DNA of 64,000 nucleotides from Gonatopus flavifemur (Eukaryota > Arthropoda > Insecta > Hymenoptera > Dryinidae). Both the position numbers and the translations under genes were made by a program. The stretch lies in the NCBI GenBank assembly GCA_018340375.1, contig JAFFJZ010000030.1:1116001-1180000 (forward strand), given 5' to 3'. Each line of letters begins with the position of its first letter. Within the stretch, counting starts at the first letter, position 1. Of the stretch, positions 23,196 to 35,700 are shown piece after piece. A model generated the notes under the pieces. It ran no database searches. It worked only from the letters and a program-made list of their open reading frames with translations, and was not told the DNA's origin.

Positions 23196-26100
23196 CTACG
23201 AATTTAAAGGAGTTGTGCCAATGTTGCTTATGAAACTTGGACACGTATTTTCTGTTCGATCGCCACTCTGGAGAGAAAAATGTCTATAAGACATGTATTC
23301 GGGTGGATTCGTGGGTAGAGGCTGTTCTCTTTTCATAGCTGCTCTTTGTTTTTTCATCTTCATGTATCCCAAAACCGATATCAACACTACAAAAACAACG
23401 AATCCCATACAACTTCCAACAATCAGACCGAGTCTTCTAGTCAAGATATTCGCCAAACTACCTCTATCACTCATAGTACCATCCCCGACAATTGAGTGCG
23501 GTGCGTCGAGAGTCCTAACCTCGGTACATCTGCTTGTGGGTGAATTAACCATCAATGGTAACGCTAAATCTTTGGTTGCATCTTCGTCAGAAGCATTCCA
23601 ACGCCAAGAACTAGTATCTTCCGGGACTGGAGTGCCCCAACTTCCAAGACCCAAAACACAAATCAAATATCGTGTATCTGGAGCGAGTTTCGTCAACCTG
23701 ACGGAACGTGCTTTCGGATCCAATAATTTTCCTTGCACCTGAAACATAATATATCATTTCTTTCAGGAACCGAAAAACATCAGTCATTTGCGAACTAAGC
23801 TGTAACGAGTTCCTATTCGCCTAAAGCGTATCTTGCATATTTCTCACCTCTGCAATATTATCCATAGCGTGATAGGCTACTTGATAACCATAGAGACCGG
23901 AATGATTCCTGCTTTGCCAAGATACCAGGACGGAGAATGGTTGAATGTCTTGAATCGCTAGTTTGATGACGAGGGGAGCTGAACAGAAAGCGTGAGGGTC
24001 AAGATCAAGGAAGACAAGCCCTCGAAGTTCGGGTGGTTGTTCGCATCTCAATAAACCGCCTTCGACATCGCCAACGCCGACACCATCCTTCCCACGACCT
24101 TGACCTCGGCTGACGCCTCCAACGAGTTTTTGATGATCTCTCAACCATTCCCAAAGTTCTTGTGACTCGCAACCGCAATGTAAAGGATTTTCTGTGATAA
24201 ATAATGAACTATTTTCAAGAATCGTTGAGTTAGTTAAAACAAATACCATAACACAAATGGTAAATGAGTCAAGGATGAATTTCAAGAACATCAACTTCTC
24301 ATGATTTGTCGTATAGGAATTCAAACGTCGAGGAAGAAAAAATCCTATTGAATCTACCTACACAGCACATATATTCGAGAAGAATCTTTTAATTCTCAAT
24401 TGAGTTTTTTTATAGACCCTGTCTGATTTCGTGTGTTGTACGGATAAAAAATTTTTTTTCAGAAAGAAATCAATGAAATCCAGAGAAATTCAATGGGTTC
24501 CTTCAACAACGACGTTAATCGGTCTAACGTATTAAAAAAATCACAATCCCTTCCTCGAATATACACTTTTCAAATCAATTAATTCAAAATTTTACACGAG
24601 GAATTAGGTTAATGCCAGGCAAATGTTGAACTTCCCGGAAAGATTAGTCAGGTGCTTTGTTTGCGAGGGCTTGAAAATGGAGGAACCGAATGGAATGGAA
24701 CGAACGTTCGAGTTGAGTCTTGTTTGATGATCGTAATGTTCGGTATCGATTCAAGGTAGACGTACGTGACTGGCGATATGATGAAATTGGAAGCTCTCGT
24801 TATACACCCACGATTTGATCAATCCTGGATATTCTTGTAATTATTCCTGTTATCCCTGTTTTCTTTCTCATTCACACCGAAATAAAATATTTGCAAGATT
24901 CCTCGCGTGGAATAAAAACCGATAAATCGATAAAATCGAACGATCAGGAATATATACAAAGTTTTATAAAGGGAGCTTGTTGAAAGTTGAAAATTAATGG
25001 TTCCGTAGATATCATGCTACTCACCTTCTGCTCTGAGACTTCGTATCTGAGTTTCGAGTGGTCGAAAAGCATTGAGCGGGAGGTTTTCCAAGTAGTTTCG
25101 ACTGAGATCGAGGAGTCGAAGTTTTTTAAGAGGTCGGAATGCTTCACTGGAGACGGCGTTTATCCAGTTCCCGTAAAGATGGAGTTCAACCAAGCTGACC
25201 AGATTTTTGAACGTTACTTTTCCTACTATGGCTATTTGGTTGTAAGAAAGATCGAGGATTTGGAGGGATTTGAGATCTTCGGGGAACTCTTCGAGTTCCT
25301 TCAATCGGTTGTGGGTTAAATTAAGTATACGCAGATGCTCCATTCCTTGAAGTCGTTCTTTAGGTAATATTTCCAAACTGTTCATTCCCAAGTGAAGAGT
25401 TAGTAAATTCGGGAGACTCCGAAATGCTCCTGGAGATACTCGGGAGATACAATTCTGACTCAAATATAAATGCAGTAGAGCTGGGAAAGGTTCGAAGTCT
25501 TGAGAAGTCACTATACTCAAATTCGTTCCGGATATATGCAATACTTCGAGAACCGGGTACATAGTTTCCGATGGTAAATCGTGAATTCTATTCAAAGTAT
25601 TTTTCGTGAGATTCAACCAAACAAGACCTGGAAGGTTTTGACCGGATAAAGCCACTGCAGGAATTTGATGGAACTTGTTTTCCGAAAGATCGACGCGACG
25701 TAGTACCATCGAATGAGCGAAAAAGTTTGCTGGTAAGCCGTTTAAGTTATTATGACTGAGATCAACTGTTGTGAGACGAGATAAATTAGCCATAGCGAAT
25801 CCGGACATGGTCTCGATTCGATTATGACTCAAGTCTAACTCTCTCAAATATTTCAAATTTGTGAAACTGGCTACATCAACGTTGGTTATCAGATTGTGAG
25901 AGAGAGTCATTATTTCCAAATTCGAAGCGTGTGTTAGCGCGGAGTAAGGTAGATCTCTGATCCGATTGTAATCCAAGCGAATTTCTCTCAAGGATAATAA
26001 TCTGTCGAATATACCGGAAGGTAAAGTTTCCAAAGAATTGTTATTCAGATGGAGACGTGCTAAATTCCGGTTCAGAACGAAGATAGTTTCTGGCAATTTA

Positions 26101-28438
26101 TCGATTTGAGCATTATCCAAAAGAAGTTCTTGCAATCCGGGTAATCCGTTCAAACTATGATCCGTGATGTGACTAAAATTGTTACCAGAGGCCGCGAGGG
26201 TACGCAAACCGGGAATCCGAAGATTCAAAAGAGCGGAGGCTGTTAAAACGTTGTTCTCCAAATTCAGATCGAGTAAGTTGTTGAGACCCCGGAATGCTCC
26301 ATTTTCCACCGTTTTGATGGAACAATTTTTCAAATTCAATGTTTTTATAGGCAAATCTTCTTGAAACATTGCATCGTGAAGGATCGTTAAATGATTGTTC
26401 GCCAAATCTAATACTCTCAATTTTTTCAATGCCGTCAAAGCGTGAGGATCCAATCGTTCCAAACCATTGTTCTGTAGATATAACTCCTCAAGCTCGTGTA
26501 ACTCTGAAAATGTCCTTGCGGTTACGTGGCTGAGCTTATTCATACTCAATTCCAGAAACTTGAGGGCCTGCATGGGTTGAAAAGCAGCGTCTTCGATCTT
26601 TGATATTGAATTGTTGGTCAAATATAATCGTTCGACAAGCAACAGATCTCGGAACAGAGGGGCTTGTAGTTCTGTTAATTTGTTGTGTCCCAACCACATT
26701 ATTCTCACCGAAGCTTGTCCACGAAGAGAATCGTTATGGAGAACGGCAAGACCATTACTATCCAATTGAATTGATACGAGAGAGCTAGCTCCGGAAGATG
26801 GTTCAGAAGCGGATAATTGAAATACATCACCGAGCACAGTCAACTGATTCCCTTGCAAATTAACGTGTTGGAGGCTGTTTAATGTTTTGAGTGCTCCAGT
26901 CTCCATATCGGTAATCGCATTATTTTGAAGATGTAATTCCAATAGCGCTGGAAGAGGTGAGAACACGCCCCTCTTTACATTGATAATTCGATTATCTTGT
27001 AATCTCAGTTCTCTCAGTTGATGTAATTTTATGAATGTTCCAGGTAAAAGCTCACGTATTTTGTTACCATCGAGAGAAAAGGAAGATAAATTTTCACAGT
27101 GTTCCAAAAATTCCACAGGAACCCTCTCGATGTAATTATTACTCAGATGTAATTGAGTCAATTGAGTTAGACCATTCAAGCCTTTAGCGTCTATACGTCT
27201 AATAGCGTTTTGTTGAAGATAAATTACGGCTAGACTGATGCTTCCCGTGAAAGCTTCTCCGGGAATTTCTAGGATATTATTCTCGGCTAAATAAAGTTCT
27301 CGGAGTTCAGGTAGTTTCGAGAATACACCTCCAATATAATGAATATGATTGTGACTCAGTTCGATGGTGCGTAATCTTTCGTTAGCTTTGAAAGTGGTTA
27401 CATCGAGAAATACTATCTTGTTGTGACTGAGATCAATCGATTCGAGATCCTTCAAAGATATAAAAGCATCTTTGTGGACAGTTTCGATCGAATTGTAATA
27501 CAGGGATAGAGTGTGTAAGATAGGGCAAGGTCTGAAACAATCCTTTTCAAGTTTTTCGAAGTTATTGCTACTCAAATCGAGAATCAATAACGCACTCAAG
27601 AGACTGTATCCATCGTCAGGTAGTTCCGAAATTTCATTCCAAGCGAGTCTCAAAGAAGCTAAACTTTCCAATCTTCTCAGAGGTAACATGGGAAATAATT
27701 TCAATTTATTTTCAGCTAGATCCAGATCATTGAGACTGTCTTCCAAACCGGCAAACGCGTATTCCGATATCTTTGAAATTTTGTTACCTTTCAAACTGAG
27801 TTTGATTAGTTTTAAACCGTAGAAACAATACGAAGAGAGATCCTGAATCAAATTCGCTTCCAAATCTAATGCTGCAAGTTTACGTAAATTATCAAGGGAC
27901 TTTTGAGGTACGTGCGGTAATTTCCCTGTCACCAGAGCCAATGACTCGAGACTGTCTTTTAAATTGATGAACGCGTTTTCGCTCACTTCTTTTAACGCTG
28001 AATGTGATATTTGTAGATGTCTGATTTGTGAACCTGGAGGAAAAGCGGTGTCTTTCAATTCTTCGATGCTTTTGTCGAGTTCGTAAATACTGAGAGATTG
28101 GACCATCGTTCCAGTTCCTAAAGATTATTGATAATTCATTATCTTTAATCAGTGTTTGTACAAATTATTTCAATTTACTCACCTCCAACCGTTAAAATTC
28201 CCTCGAGAGTAGATTTGAGAACTTCTTCTGTGGCACCAGCGCATTCGAGAAAAAGTCCATCTTCGAAATTGTAACACGGACAGCCAGGAATAACTTCTGG
28301 AGCAGGACATTCCGCGGTTTGAGCACCAATTTCGATAGAACATAAGGTCTGCAGAACGAGTATTTGAATGATAATTTGGAAATTCCACAACTTGGTGGAA
28401 CGAGGACGTCCTGTCCCTTGCTGCGGATCTGGCTTCAT
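23196..28438 (-). CDS. atk: Artichoke/chaoptin-like LRR-FN3 single-pass membrane protein, 4 coding exons, 1411 aa
   Basis: Seen: coding exons 28438-28183, 28117-25025, 24191-23848 and 23738-23196 join with GT-AG introns and matching phases (1, 1, 0) into 1411 codons plus TAG. Residues 18-32 are a hydrophobic signal segment after a basic start, with cleavage likely near 40. Cysteines 44, 53, 55 and 66 form an LRRNT-like cluster. Residues about 86-1116 are some 40 tandem repeats of about 24 aa (LxxLxLxxNxIxxI). An LRR C-terminal cap follows from about 1117 (NPLHCGC...W.W), interrupted by a Gly-rich insert near 1141-1162. An FN3-like domain (VSW, YQVAY, LAPDTRYLICV) spans about 1190-1270 across intron 3. 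A transmembrane helix lies at 1334-1356, before a basic stop-transfer KMKKQ and a 55-residue cytoplasmic tail. Known: insect LRR proteins of this build act in adhesion or ciliated sensory neurons. Inferred: a type I cell-surface protein. The symbol rests on recall of family architecture, not alignment; chaoptin or another LRR receptor is the alternative. The gene structure itself is firm. Confidence 0.85.
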
Positions 28439-28491
28439 CGTATCATTACATACAATTCAGCTTGAAGGCCATGTGTAGATAATTCAACTTT

Positions 28492-28507
28492 TCTGAAACA
28501 CAAAGAA
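28492..28507 (-). other. Splice acceptor in the 5' UTR of the LRR gene
   Basis: On the minus strand a pyrimidine-rich run ends in TTTGTGTTTCAG, placing an exon start at 28492, 54 bases upstream of the LRR gene ATG. This implies a 5' UTR intron and at least one non-coding exon further upstream (higher coordinates). I could not identify its donor. The moderately GC-rich block at 29.5-29.9 kb is a candidate location for the first exon and promoter, by inference only. Confidence 0.5.
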
Positions 28508-30539
28508 ATTCCCTCTCAATTATCACGTTTATGTATTTATTTTTCAATTTTTCCAATCTTCAACTTCGGTGGAGGTATTTTTGGAAACTCCTATGAGTGC
28601 TCGTATTATTTTTGAGATACCTTTTAGATATACCTGAAAACATACTTTAAAACATGAAACATTTATTCCGGGAGGTACAGCGGAAACTTTCCTCTCCAAT
28701 AACATTTTATTTTATGATAGCACATCCCTTAGCGGAAGAAATGAGACAGTTCAGGATTTATAGTACTTTCCCAACCTGAAACCATGAAATATGAAAAGAA
28801 AAGGATTAAAAAATGATTCATCAGGGCTCCGTGAGAAATTGATATCTACGCGCCGAGTGCATCCAGTAAGAGATCGTGCCATAACTATAATATGTGTTTG
28901 GTATACGTTGTGTTACCAGCTTGAGCAGATATTTTTACAAATTTTGGTCTTCTTTTTCGTTTTTAGATATTTGAATTTTGTAACAATCAAGCGAACTCTT
29001 GATCCTGAAATTCATCTGAGGGCACTTGAAAATAAATTTCACCATAAGCCAACGATACACGTTAACGAAGATAACTTGCGTGTCAGTTTATCGATCGTTC
29101 CCTAAGATCAGTGGTAAGGAATGTAATCGAGTATTCGTGATCCATGAGGTGGAAAATCACAGGAGACGTTGAGTGATTCCAGTTTGGTAATTCTGGAAAT
29201 TTTGTATTAAATTTATATCCCTCTCCTTTGGAACAACGATACATCGAGTACTCTCAGAGCACTTTATAATAGATACATCCATAATCAATGAAAATACATG
29301 CTGGGAACAAAGCGTGTTACACTTTACGAGAGAGACTTAACGAGAATGAGATAATATACAGTGTAACATTCTTGTATGTGAATACGGCTGTCTTTTTTCT
29401 CTAGTTCATGACTCGTTGGGAAGTTCAGGGGGTAAAAAAATGAAAAGGTCGAACCGTTGCGGAAGACTTGCTGGAGAAAGTATTATTGTTTCCCTGGTAC
29501 ACTCTCGACCGTTGGTCCGACCACAAGAATGAGATAAAAGAAACAAGCAAGAGGAGTGCGTAGTTTTCGTCTCGACGTGTTCGTCGACCGAGTAGCATCT
29601 CTAAAGCCTTGTCTCATCGTAAAGTACGTACGTTAAACGTAGCATCGTCTTCGGTGTGAAACGCGTGCGAAACACGTTAAGCCCCTTTCCTTCTTCGTTT
29701 CCTCCCCCTTTCCTTCCTTCCTTCCTTCCTTCCCTCCTTCCCTCCACTATCCCTCCTTCCCTTCGTGCCAACCATATCATCCAACACTTCACTATCCACC
29801 GTTGAGAAACACCACAGTTTTCCAGGAAATCCCATTAGCACCGTACGTAAGCGTCTACAAGACGTAAAGTGTTCCACGCAGTGTAAATCCTCGCGAACAC
29901 ACTAATGTTCGACGAGATGGAAAGAATGGGGATGGAAGAAAAGAGGGTTTCCTGCACAGTATAGTCGTCAAAACGGTGATCCAAATCTTGCCCCCTGTTC
30001 CTAGGTGTAATGTTTGGAGCTTTCAATCTTACTTGGAATGGAAGTATCTTTTCAGGATTGGGTTATTGTTTCTTGTAAACGGAAAGGACTTAAGTTCTTC
30101 TTATTTTAGGGAGAATATATTTGTATTTCTCGAGAGTATATTACCGTTAATTGTTGCTGGGAGGTTTTTAAATAACTTCTAATTTGTTTTCAGAAAACAA
30201 ACAACTTCTGTAAGATATTTCTCATTTTACTTCCCTCAAATCTAATTCCACTGAACTCACAGAGTAAGACATTGCAAGCTATTCTCTTTCTTCCCATTCG
30301 TACTCTGTAAACTGATTGTGTAGCTGACTGAACGCAATCTAAGACTATTCATCATTCCAACTATATCTGGATTTGAATATCATTCACGCGATACCTGGTA
30401 TTGATACATTTCCTATTCCTTGCAATTCTCCTCTGAATCAAATACGCATTTAATCTCCACTGAGCAATAATGAATTCTTTGAAAAGTAATTTTGAAATAC
30501 GCCGCTTCATTCACAATGTAACGATGAAATAAATCCAGG
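28508..30539. other. Upstream region of the LRR gene
   Basis: AT-rich apart from the 29.5-29.9 kb block listed separately. It must contain the 5' UTR intron and probably the first exon. The 104-codon plus frame at 28791-29105 has no recognisable domain and is not called. Confidence 0.35.
29500..29900 (-). promoter_or_regulatory. Possible promoter / first-exon region upstream of the LRR gene
   Basis: This block is richer in GC and CpG than the surrounding AT-rich DNA and contains a CCTT/CCCT pyrimidine tract at about 29694-29762, which reads as GA-rich on the minus strand. It lies 1.1-1.5 kb upstream of the LRR gene ATG, and a 5' UTR intron is implied by the acceptor at 28492. No TATA box or initiator stands out. 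The open frames inside it (e.g. 29601-29792, low-complexity GREGR) are not convincing genes. Confidence 0.25.
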
Positions 30540-31510
30540 TTGTCTAACAGTCGGGAATTCCTAGAAAGGCGGGAATTACTTAGGAATTGTACTTTGGTCG
30601 GGAAAACGCCAGGAAATAAAAAAAATCCCGGGAAATTTTCAATTACATTTTTATTATTGCGTATACATAATTTGGAAGCGAGGAAGAAAAATTGTGGTTT
30701 CAAATGCACACAAGCAATTGAGAAAATTGATGAGAAAACTCAAAATTTGTAGACATAATTATACGGAAAAAAAATAAACTGTCAATTCTACAGGGGATTT
30801 TATTCATTATATGATATTTCAATGATGGTCCCACCATGGGTATGAGTTTCAGCTGAATCGGGAGGGAGATGAGATATTAGTAGAATAAGTTTCGAAATCG
30901 GCGTTATTTTTTTATCCAACTAAGTCAACCCGGGTGAAAAAAATTCCTTTGAAAAAATCTGAAAAACTCTGGAAATATATGGAAATTTTTTTGAACTCTG
31001 AAGAACTCTGAAAATCTCTGAAAAACTCTTGCTTACTGGAAACGTTTTTCCACTGAAAATTCTTCTAAATATCTATGAATACCTCTGAGAAACTCTGATC
31101 TTGTCTAAAAAACACTGGAACTTTCTTGAAACTCATGAACACCTCTGAAATTCTCTGAAAAACTGTGCACTGAAATTCTCTGAATTCTCAGAGATTTTCA
31201 GAGAATTCTTTCAACCAGGGAATTCAGGAAGCCATGCGTCTATATGGTATATCAGTCTAGTATTTTTAATACATCATAATATACTTGATTTTATCTTCAA
31301 AACGCATCATAATTAAATGTAGCCAAATTGGATATGAATTATTCGAATTTGTGATTCAAAACTTGTACATTTAAATGGTTAATATTTGGATATTCAATTC
31401 TGAATTCATTTTTTTTATTAGATTGTATTGTGGAATCGAAAATATGTCAATTGAAACTGATGTTTGTGCATTTTATTTCCGATCCGGGAATTTCCCGAAA
31501 AATCCTGGAG
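30540..31510. repeat. Degenerate repeat zone (CTCTGAAA words, partial modular repeat)
   Basis: At 30955-31210 the word AACTCTGAAAA recurs many times in imperfect tandem, ending in the short palindrome GAATTCTCAGAGATTTTCAG. At about 30815-30875 GATGGTCCCA...ATGAGTTTCAGC...GAATCGG matches one module of the repeats at 4041 and 32002, so this is a third, partial copy. GGGAATTTCCCG words at 30550-30640 and 31485-31510 bracket the zone. Confidence 0.45.
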
Positions 31511-32001
31511 AAGTCAGGGTATTGGTTGGGACTTCCAAAATCATATTTTGCTAGACACCGTAAAACCACACTAACAGAAGAACAACCTGGTTGAAACATT
31601 CGTAGTTGCAATAATTTAAAATCTGGTTCGATTCATCAGTGAATGTAATTGTGAGCTTCAGAAAGGGCACAGTAAAAAGTAAATCTTAATTCCATGATTG
31701 ACTGATTTTCAGATGAGGCTTAAAATCAGCAATGTTACGATTTCAGCCGTAATATGGGATGAAAAAGAGTTATGGCCGCATTAAATTGAATTAAATCGGG
31801 CAATGTGCTGATCATCAGCAATGCATATCTTATAGTCAGTCAGGTAGAGTTGGATAATTCAGTCAAAAATATCTGAAAATAAGATTAGAGTTCTTTCATT
31901 TTTAGTATTACAATTGGTTGTACATACACATATAAATATAAATATAAATATGTGCATATAATTAATTACAGTTTGAATTCAATCAAATTATTTCAGGCTT
32001 T
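31511..32001. other. Intergenic, nothing recognised
   Basis: AT-rich unique sequence; short ATAAATATAAATATAAATAT run near 31930-31950. Confidence 0.4.
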
Positions 32002-32771
32002 GCTTCCTCGCAAAGAGGAAGCATAGTGATCGTTTCGGAGACCCGAAAATTTTTTTTCCTCCAAATTCAAAATTTCTTACACCAAACGACTCCCCAAAAC
32101 TCGGAGAACAAGTTTGGTTTGGTGTCGGATGTCCGTCCGTCCGTCCGTCTGCCTGCCTGTCTGTCTGTCTGTCTGTCTGTCTGGCGTCTGTATGTCAACA
32201 TTTACACGAACGCGCATATTTTCCGTTTGAGTTATGCAATCGTCATCAAATTTTTATCACAGTTGTCGGCAAGGTCGATGATGGTCCCATATTTGTTTCA
32301 GCCCGATACGTGCACAAGAATTTGATGGAGATGAGCAAATGTAGCAAAAATTTGTCATTTTTGCGAACGCACATATCTTTGCTCCCTATTATCCAATTGC
32401 AATAAAATTTATATTACGCTCTAGTTATGATCCGATAGTGGTCCCATACGAGTTTCATCGCAGTCGGTTAAAAATTGTGGAAGAATTATTTTTGCGATTC
32501 GCATCATTTTACAACATTTTAAAAGCATGTCCTTCCTATGTCATTATCATCCGAATGCCATAGAACTTTGAGGATATGCAACTCACGAGGTGTTAATTGT
32601 ACAATATAAATTCCAGGCAAATCGGAATTGAGAGAATCGAATGGTAAGCACTGAGCTTAGCAACAAAATTTGAAAATTTTGTTTTGTTTTGTTGCACTGA
32701 AATTTTGTTCCCTCCTGAATTTGCAACAGACGTAGGAACAAGGAAGCCGTGTGCCAATTGGTAGAGTTTTT
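32002..32771. repeat. Interspersed modular repeat, copy 2 (about 770 bp)
   Basis: Opens with the hairpin GCTTCCTCGCAAAGAGGAAGC and GTGATCGTTTCGGAGACC, then a GTCC/GTCT microsatellite at 32130-32183. ACGAACGCGCATATTTTCCG modules follow with GTGGTCCCAT and a TTTCATCGCAGTCGG-like end, and it closes CCAATTGGTAGAGTTTTTTT. Start, end and module order match copy 1 at 4041. No duplicated target or inverted termini found. Confidence 0.65.
32130..32183. repeat. GTCC/GTCT microsatellite
   Basis: Tandem GTCC units pass into GTCT (CTGT) units, inside the modular repeat. The copy at 4041 has a shorter TCTG/TGTG run at the same place. Confidence 0.9.
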
Positions 32772-35700
32772 TTATTTATTATTCAAGGTGCCTAACAAAT
32801 TCAGTACCAATTGGTAATACCAACTTCGTAAAAGCTTGTTATTGGATTTTCCGCACTGTTAATGGATTCTTTATTTCGACACTTTCACTTCAACATTAAC
32901 TACCTGTTCTGGTTATTACACTAGGAAAAAATGTTGATCTTTCCAACCTGAAAATACAGTTCATTTTGACTTGGATCACTTTTTCTGGACGTCACAATCA
33001 TATTTCCCGTTGAATACAATCAGATTTCAAGTTATTGCGACCACAAATGTCCCAACCAAGTCGTTTTTCTATCGGTGCAATCAAGTTATTTCATCAATGT
33101 AACACCCTAAGAAAAATTACTTTAATTATTCTATTTTATAAGGTCTCATCAGGATTTATGAAGTTTCGTAACATTATAAAAAGTCAGGATTAATTGTAAT
33201 TGGGATATCTGAAATATCTGTAAGATGATCAACTTTTCTAAAAAATTCGACTCCGTCAGAGATGAATAACTCGAAACAAATATACAAAGATGCAGTAAGG
33301 TTCAATTACTTTTTGTGAATATTCCACACTTTATCACCGTTTTGCCCACTGATATTCCATCCAGACAATTACCGTCATGAAACAATCTATATGAAGAACT
33401 TTTGGAAGATATGGAGATGATTTTTTACGATCTCATGATATCTGAAGATTTAAAGACCATACGCTTCTCCGTCCACGCTTATGAGAGTATAAAAGTTCAG
33501 AGTGGTCCGTTAGGAGAACTAGATACGCTTGGGATTCTCAAAACGTTTTCAATTTGAACATTAATCTTCGTACGACGCTCTACACTATTACTCGTTCTCT
33601 CGGTTACTCCAGAATTCCAGAGCTATCGTTTTCTAAGTACCTCGAGTGAACAGCTTTCCGAAATATCTTTCCTTCCTTCCTCTCCTTTTTCTATCCATCC
33701 AAGTTTTTCCAATCATATCGAATGAGCCATCCTTTAAGATTCATGTCACTCTTGTTGCATCGTAACCATCAATACCGTTGCGAATCAAGAAATCTCTATA
33801 TCAACCGAAGATTGCAGATTATGACACATTGCTCACGTATGCTCACATCGAGTTTCCATATGAAGCAATTTGGAGAGATAATTATTGTTCACAAGCATAC
33901 TATACAGAGATTCGTGAGGAATGCAGGATGCTCAACTGGTTCTCTTCAGTGCTGTTGAATGAATTCAGAACCACAGGCAAATATTTATATCTCCTCGAAG
34001 TGGCCATTTTTGTTTCTAAATTCATTCCTAAACATCGGAATCAATTAATACATTGAATAATTTCAATTCCACCATACGTATCAAATCGAATTCGTCTAAA
34101 AATTATTTTCAGTACTAAAGAAAGTAAAATTCATTTTCACGATTGTTTGAATAAAGTGTATTTTGTTTCTTTAGAATCAGGAGAATTTTTTTTGTCGAGC
34201 TATGAGCGAGTTTGAAGGATGCGAAAATTATATTATTGTAGTTGACGGTGAAATACGGAAAGTGTGTACCAAGAACGTTTCCGTGACGTTCTTCGTATAG
34301 ATCAGGAAATTAAAACTCATAAAAAAGATGAAGACGTTCAGGGATTTCGAGGTAACGTATTTTACGAGTTAGACATGGTATACGTATAATATTATTACTT
34401 CCATAATATGAAGTTACTTGGTCGAAAAAGAAAGCAACCTGAAGTATCTTTCTATTCAGTAGGCAGTACCCGCAGAAAAGAGCTTCGCGCACGGTACGGT
34501 ATACGGTGATGAAGCTCATGATAAAACATTCTTCTTTCACGCAACCGAGAGAAATTTCAACAAAACTGTGGAATAAGGACTATGTCAATGCGATTCCACA
34601 GGCTTTGTCAGAAAAATCTCCTATGTATACGTCATTAGAATGCATAATTTTACTTCTGTCAAATTCATCGCTGACATGTTTGCGTCAGAATTCATTTCAA
34701 ACCTTGTTTTGAAATTCAAATATTTCGTATATTCGCTCCAGATATTTTATGTAAAAACAACAAGACTTGAAATGAAATCTCTTGAGTTTTCGTATTATTT
34801 TTGTGAAATGCTCTCCATCGATCGTTTTATTTTTAATCGTGTTTTCTAGAGCTTTCACTGATCATACTCGGTATGTATTTTAATTAATTGAAATTTCAAA
34901 CAGAACACTTATAAGAATAAGAATATAAGAATTGATATTTAAAATTAAATTCTCGAGGAAATTCATACGATAAAGGATTGTACTGATTCGATCCTGATCT
35001 CGGCTAGTTAACAGGAATTCTAAAGAACAGCGTCCTCATAATTCCTTTTTATTTTCCATTATATTAAACAGATGTTCACTCCCAACGTATAAGAATTCGG
35101 TTATCTAGTTCAGAATAGACTTTCCCATCACTTTTCATAGGTATTGTCCGCAGATTCATAACAAACTACACGGTGTCAAACCCATATATCCTTGTAAGCA
35201 AGTTCCGAACGTCTATCCGATCTTTCTTTGTAGGGATACTTAACGACAGTGGAGAAAAAGACCATCTATAACTTTGTTGCCAGCACAGGATTTATTGATC
35301 TTGACACAAAGGCAGGTAGCGGTGTCTGAACAAACGCAATCCAGAAAGTGTGACCAAGAAAGTGGTCACGTCAATGATGAATTGCACGCTTGATATCAGT
35401 TCAGGGGAACGAGAAGAACAGTGTTGCTGAATAAAATGTTCTTGAATTGAAGCCCTTCGATGAAAGATACTTTGAACTCCTCTTGAGAATAAAATTTATA
35501 GCAATGATTTATGGTTTCAATTTTCCTTCCAATATTTTCATATCCAGAGTGAAGATGTTGAAGATCATCTGAATAAATAATGTCTATGTGCTTACGAACT
35601 TCAGGTGATCCGACGATGCATTGACCGCAGTTGATTTTGGAGTTACTAATTTCAAATTTGTAGAGAATCTTGTGGAAGCTATGGTAACTTTGTATACAAC

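Noticed and set aside
23293..23742. 149-codon plus-strand open frame
   Set aside because: Exact antisense of the last coding exon of the LRR gene; no motif of its own.
29601..29877. Two minus frames with GREGRKEG-type peptides
   Set aside because: Translation of the CCTT/CCCT tract; low complexity.
33772..34056. Protein-like plus frame (IADYDTLLTYAHIEFPYEAI...) with TATAAAAG at 33488
   Set aside because: No ATG in the frame, a stop just upstream and no recognised domain. It could be an internal exon, but nothing else supports a gene here.
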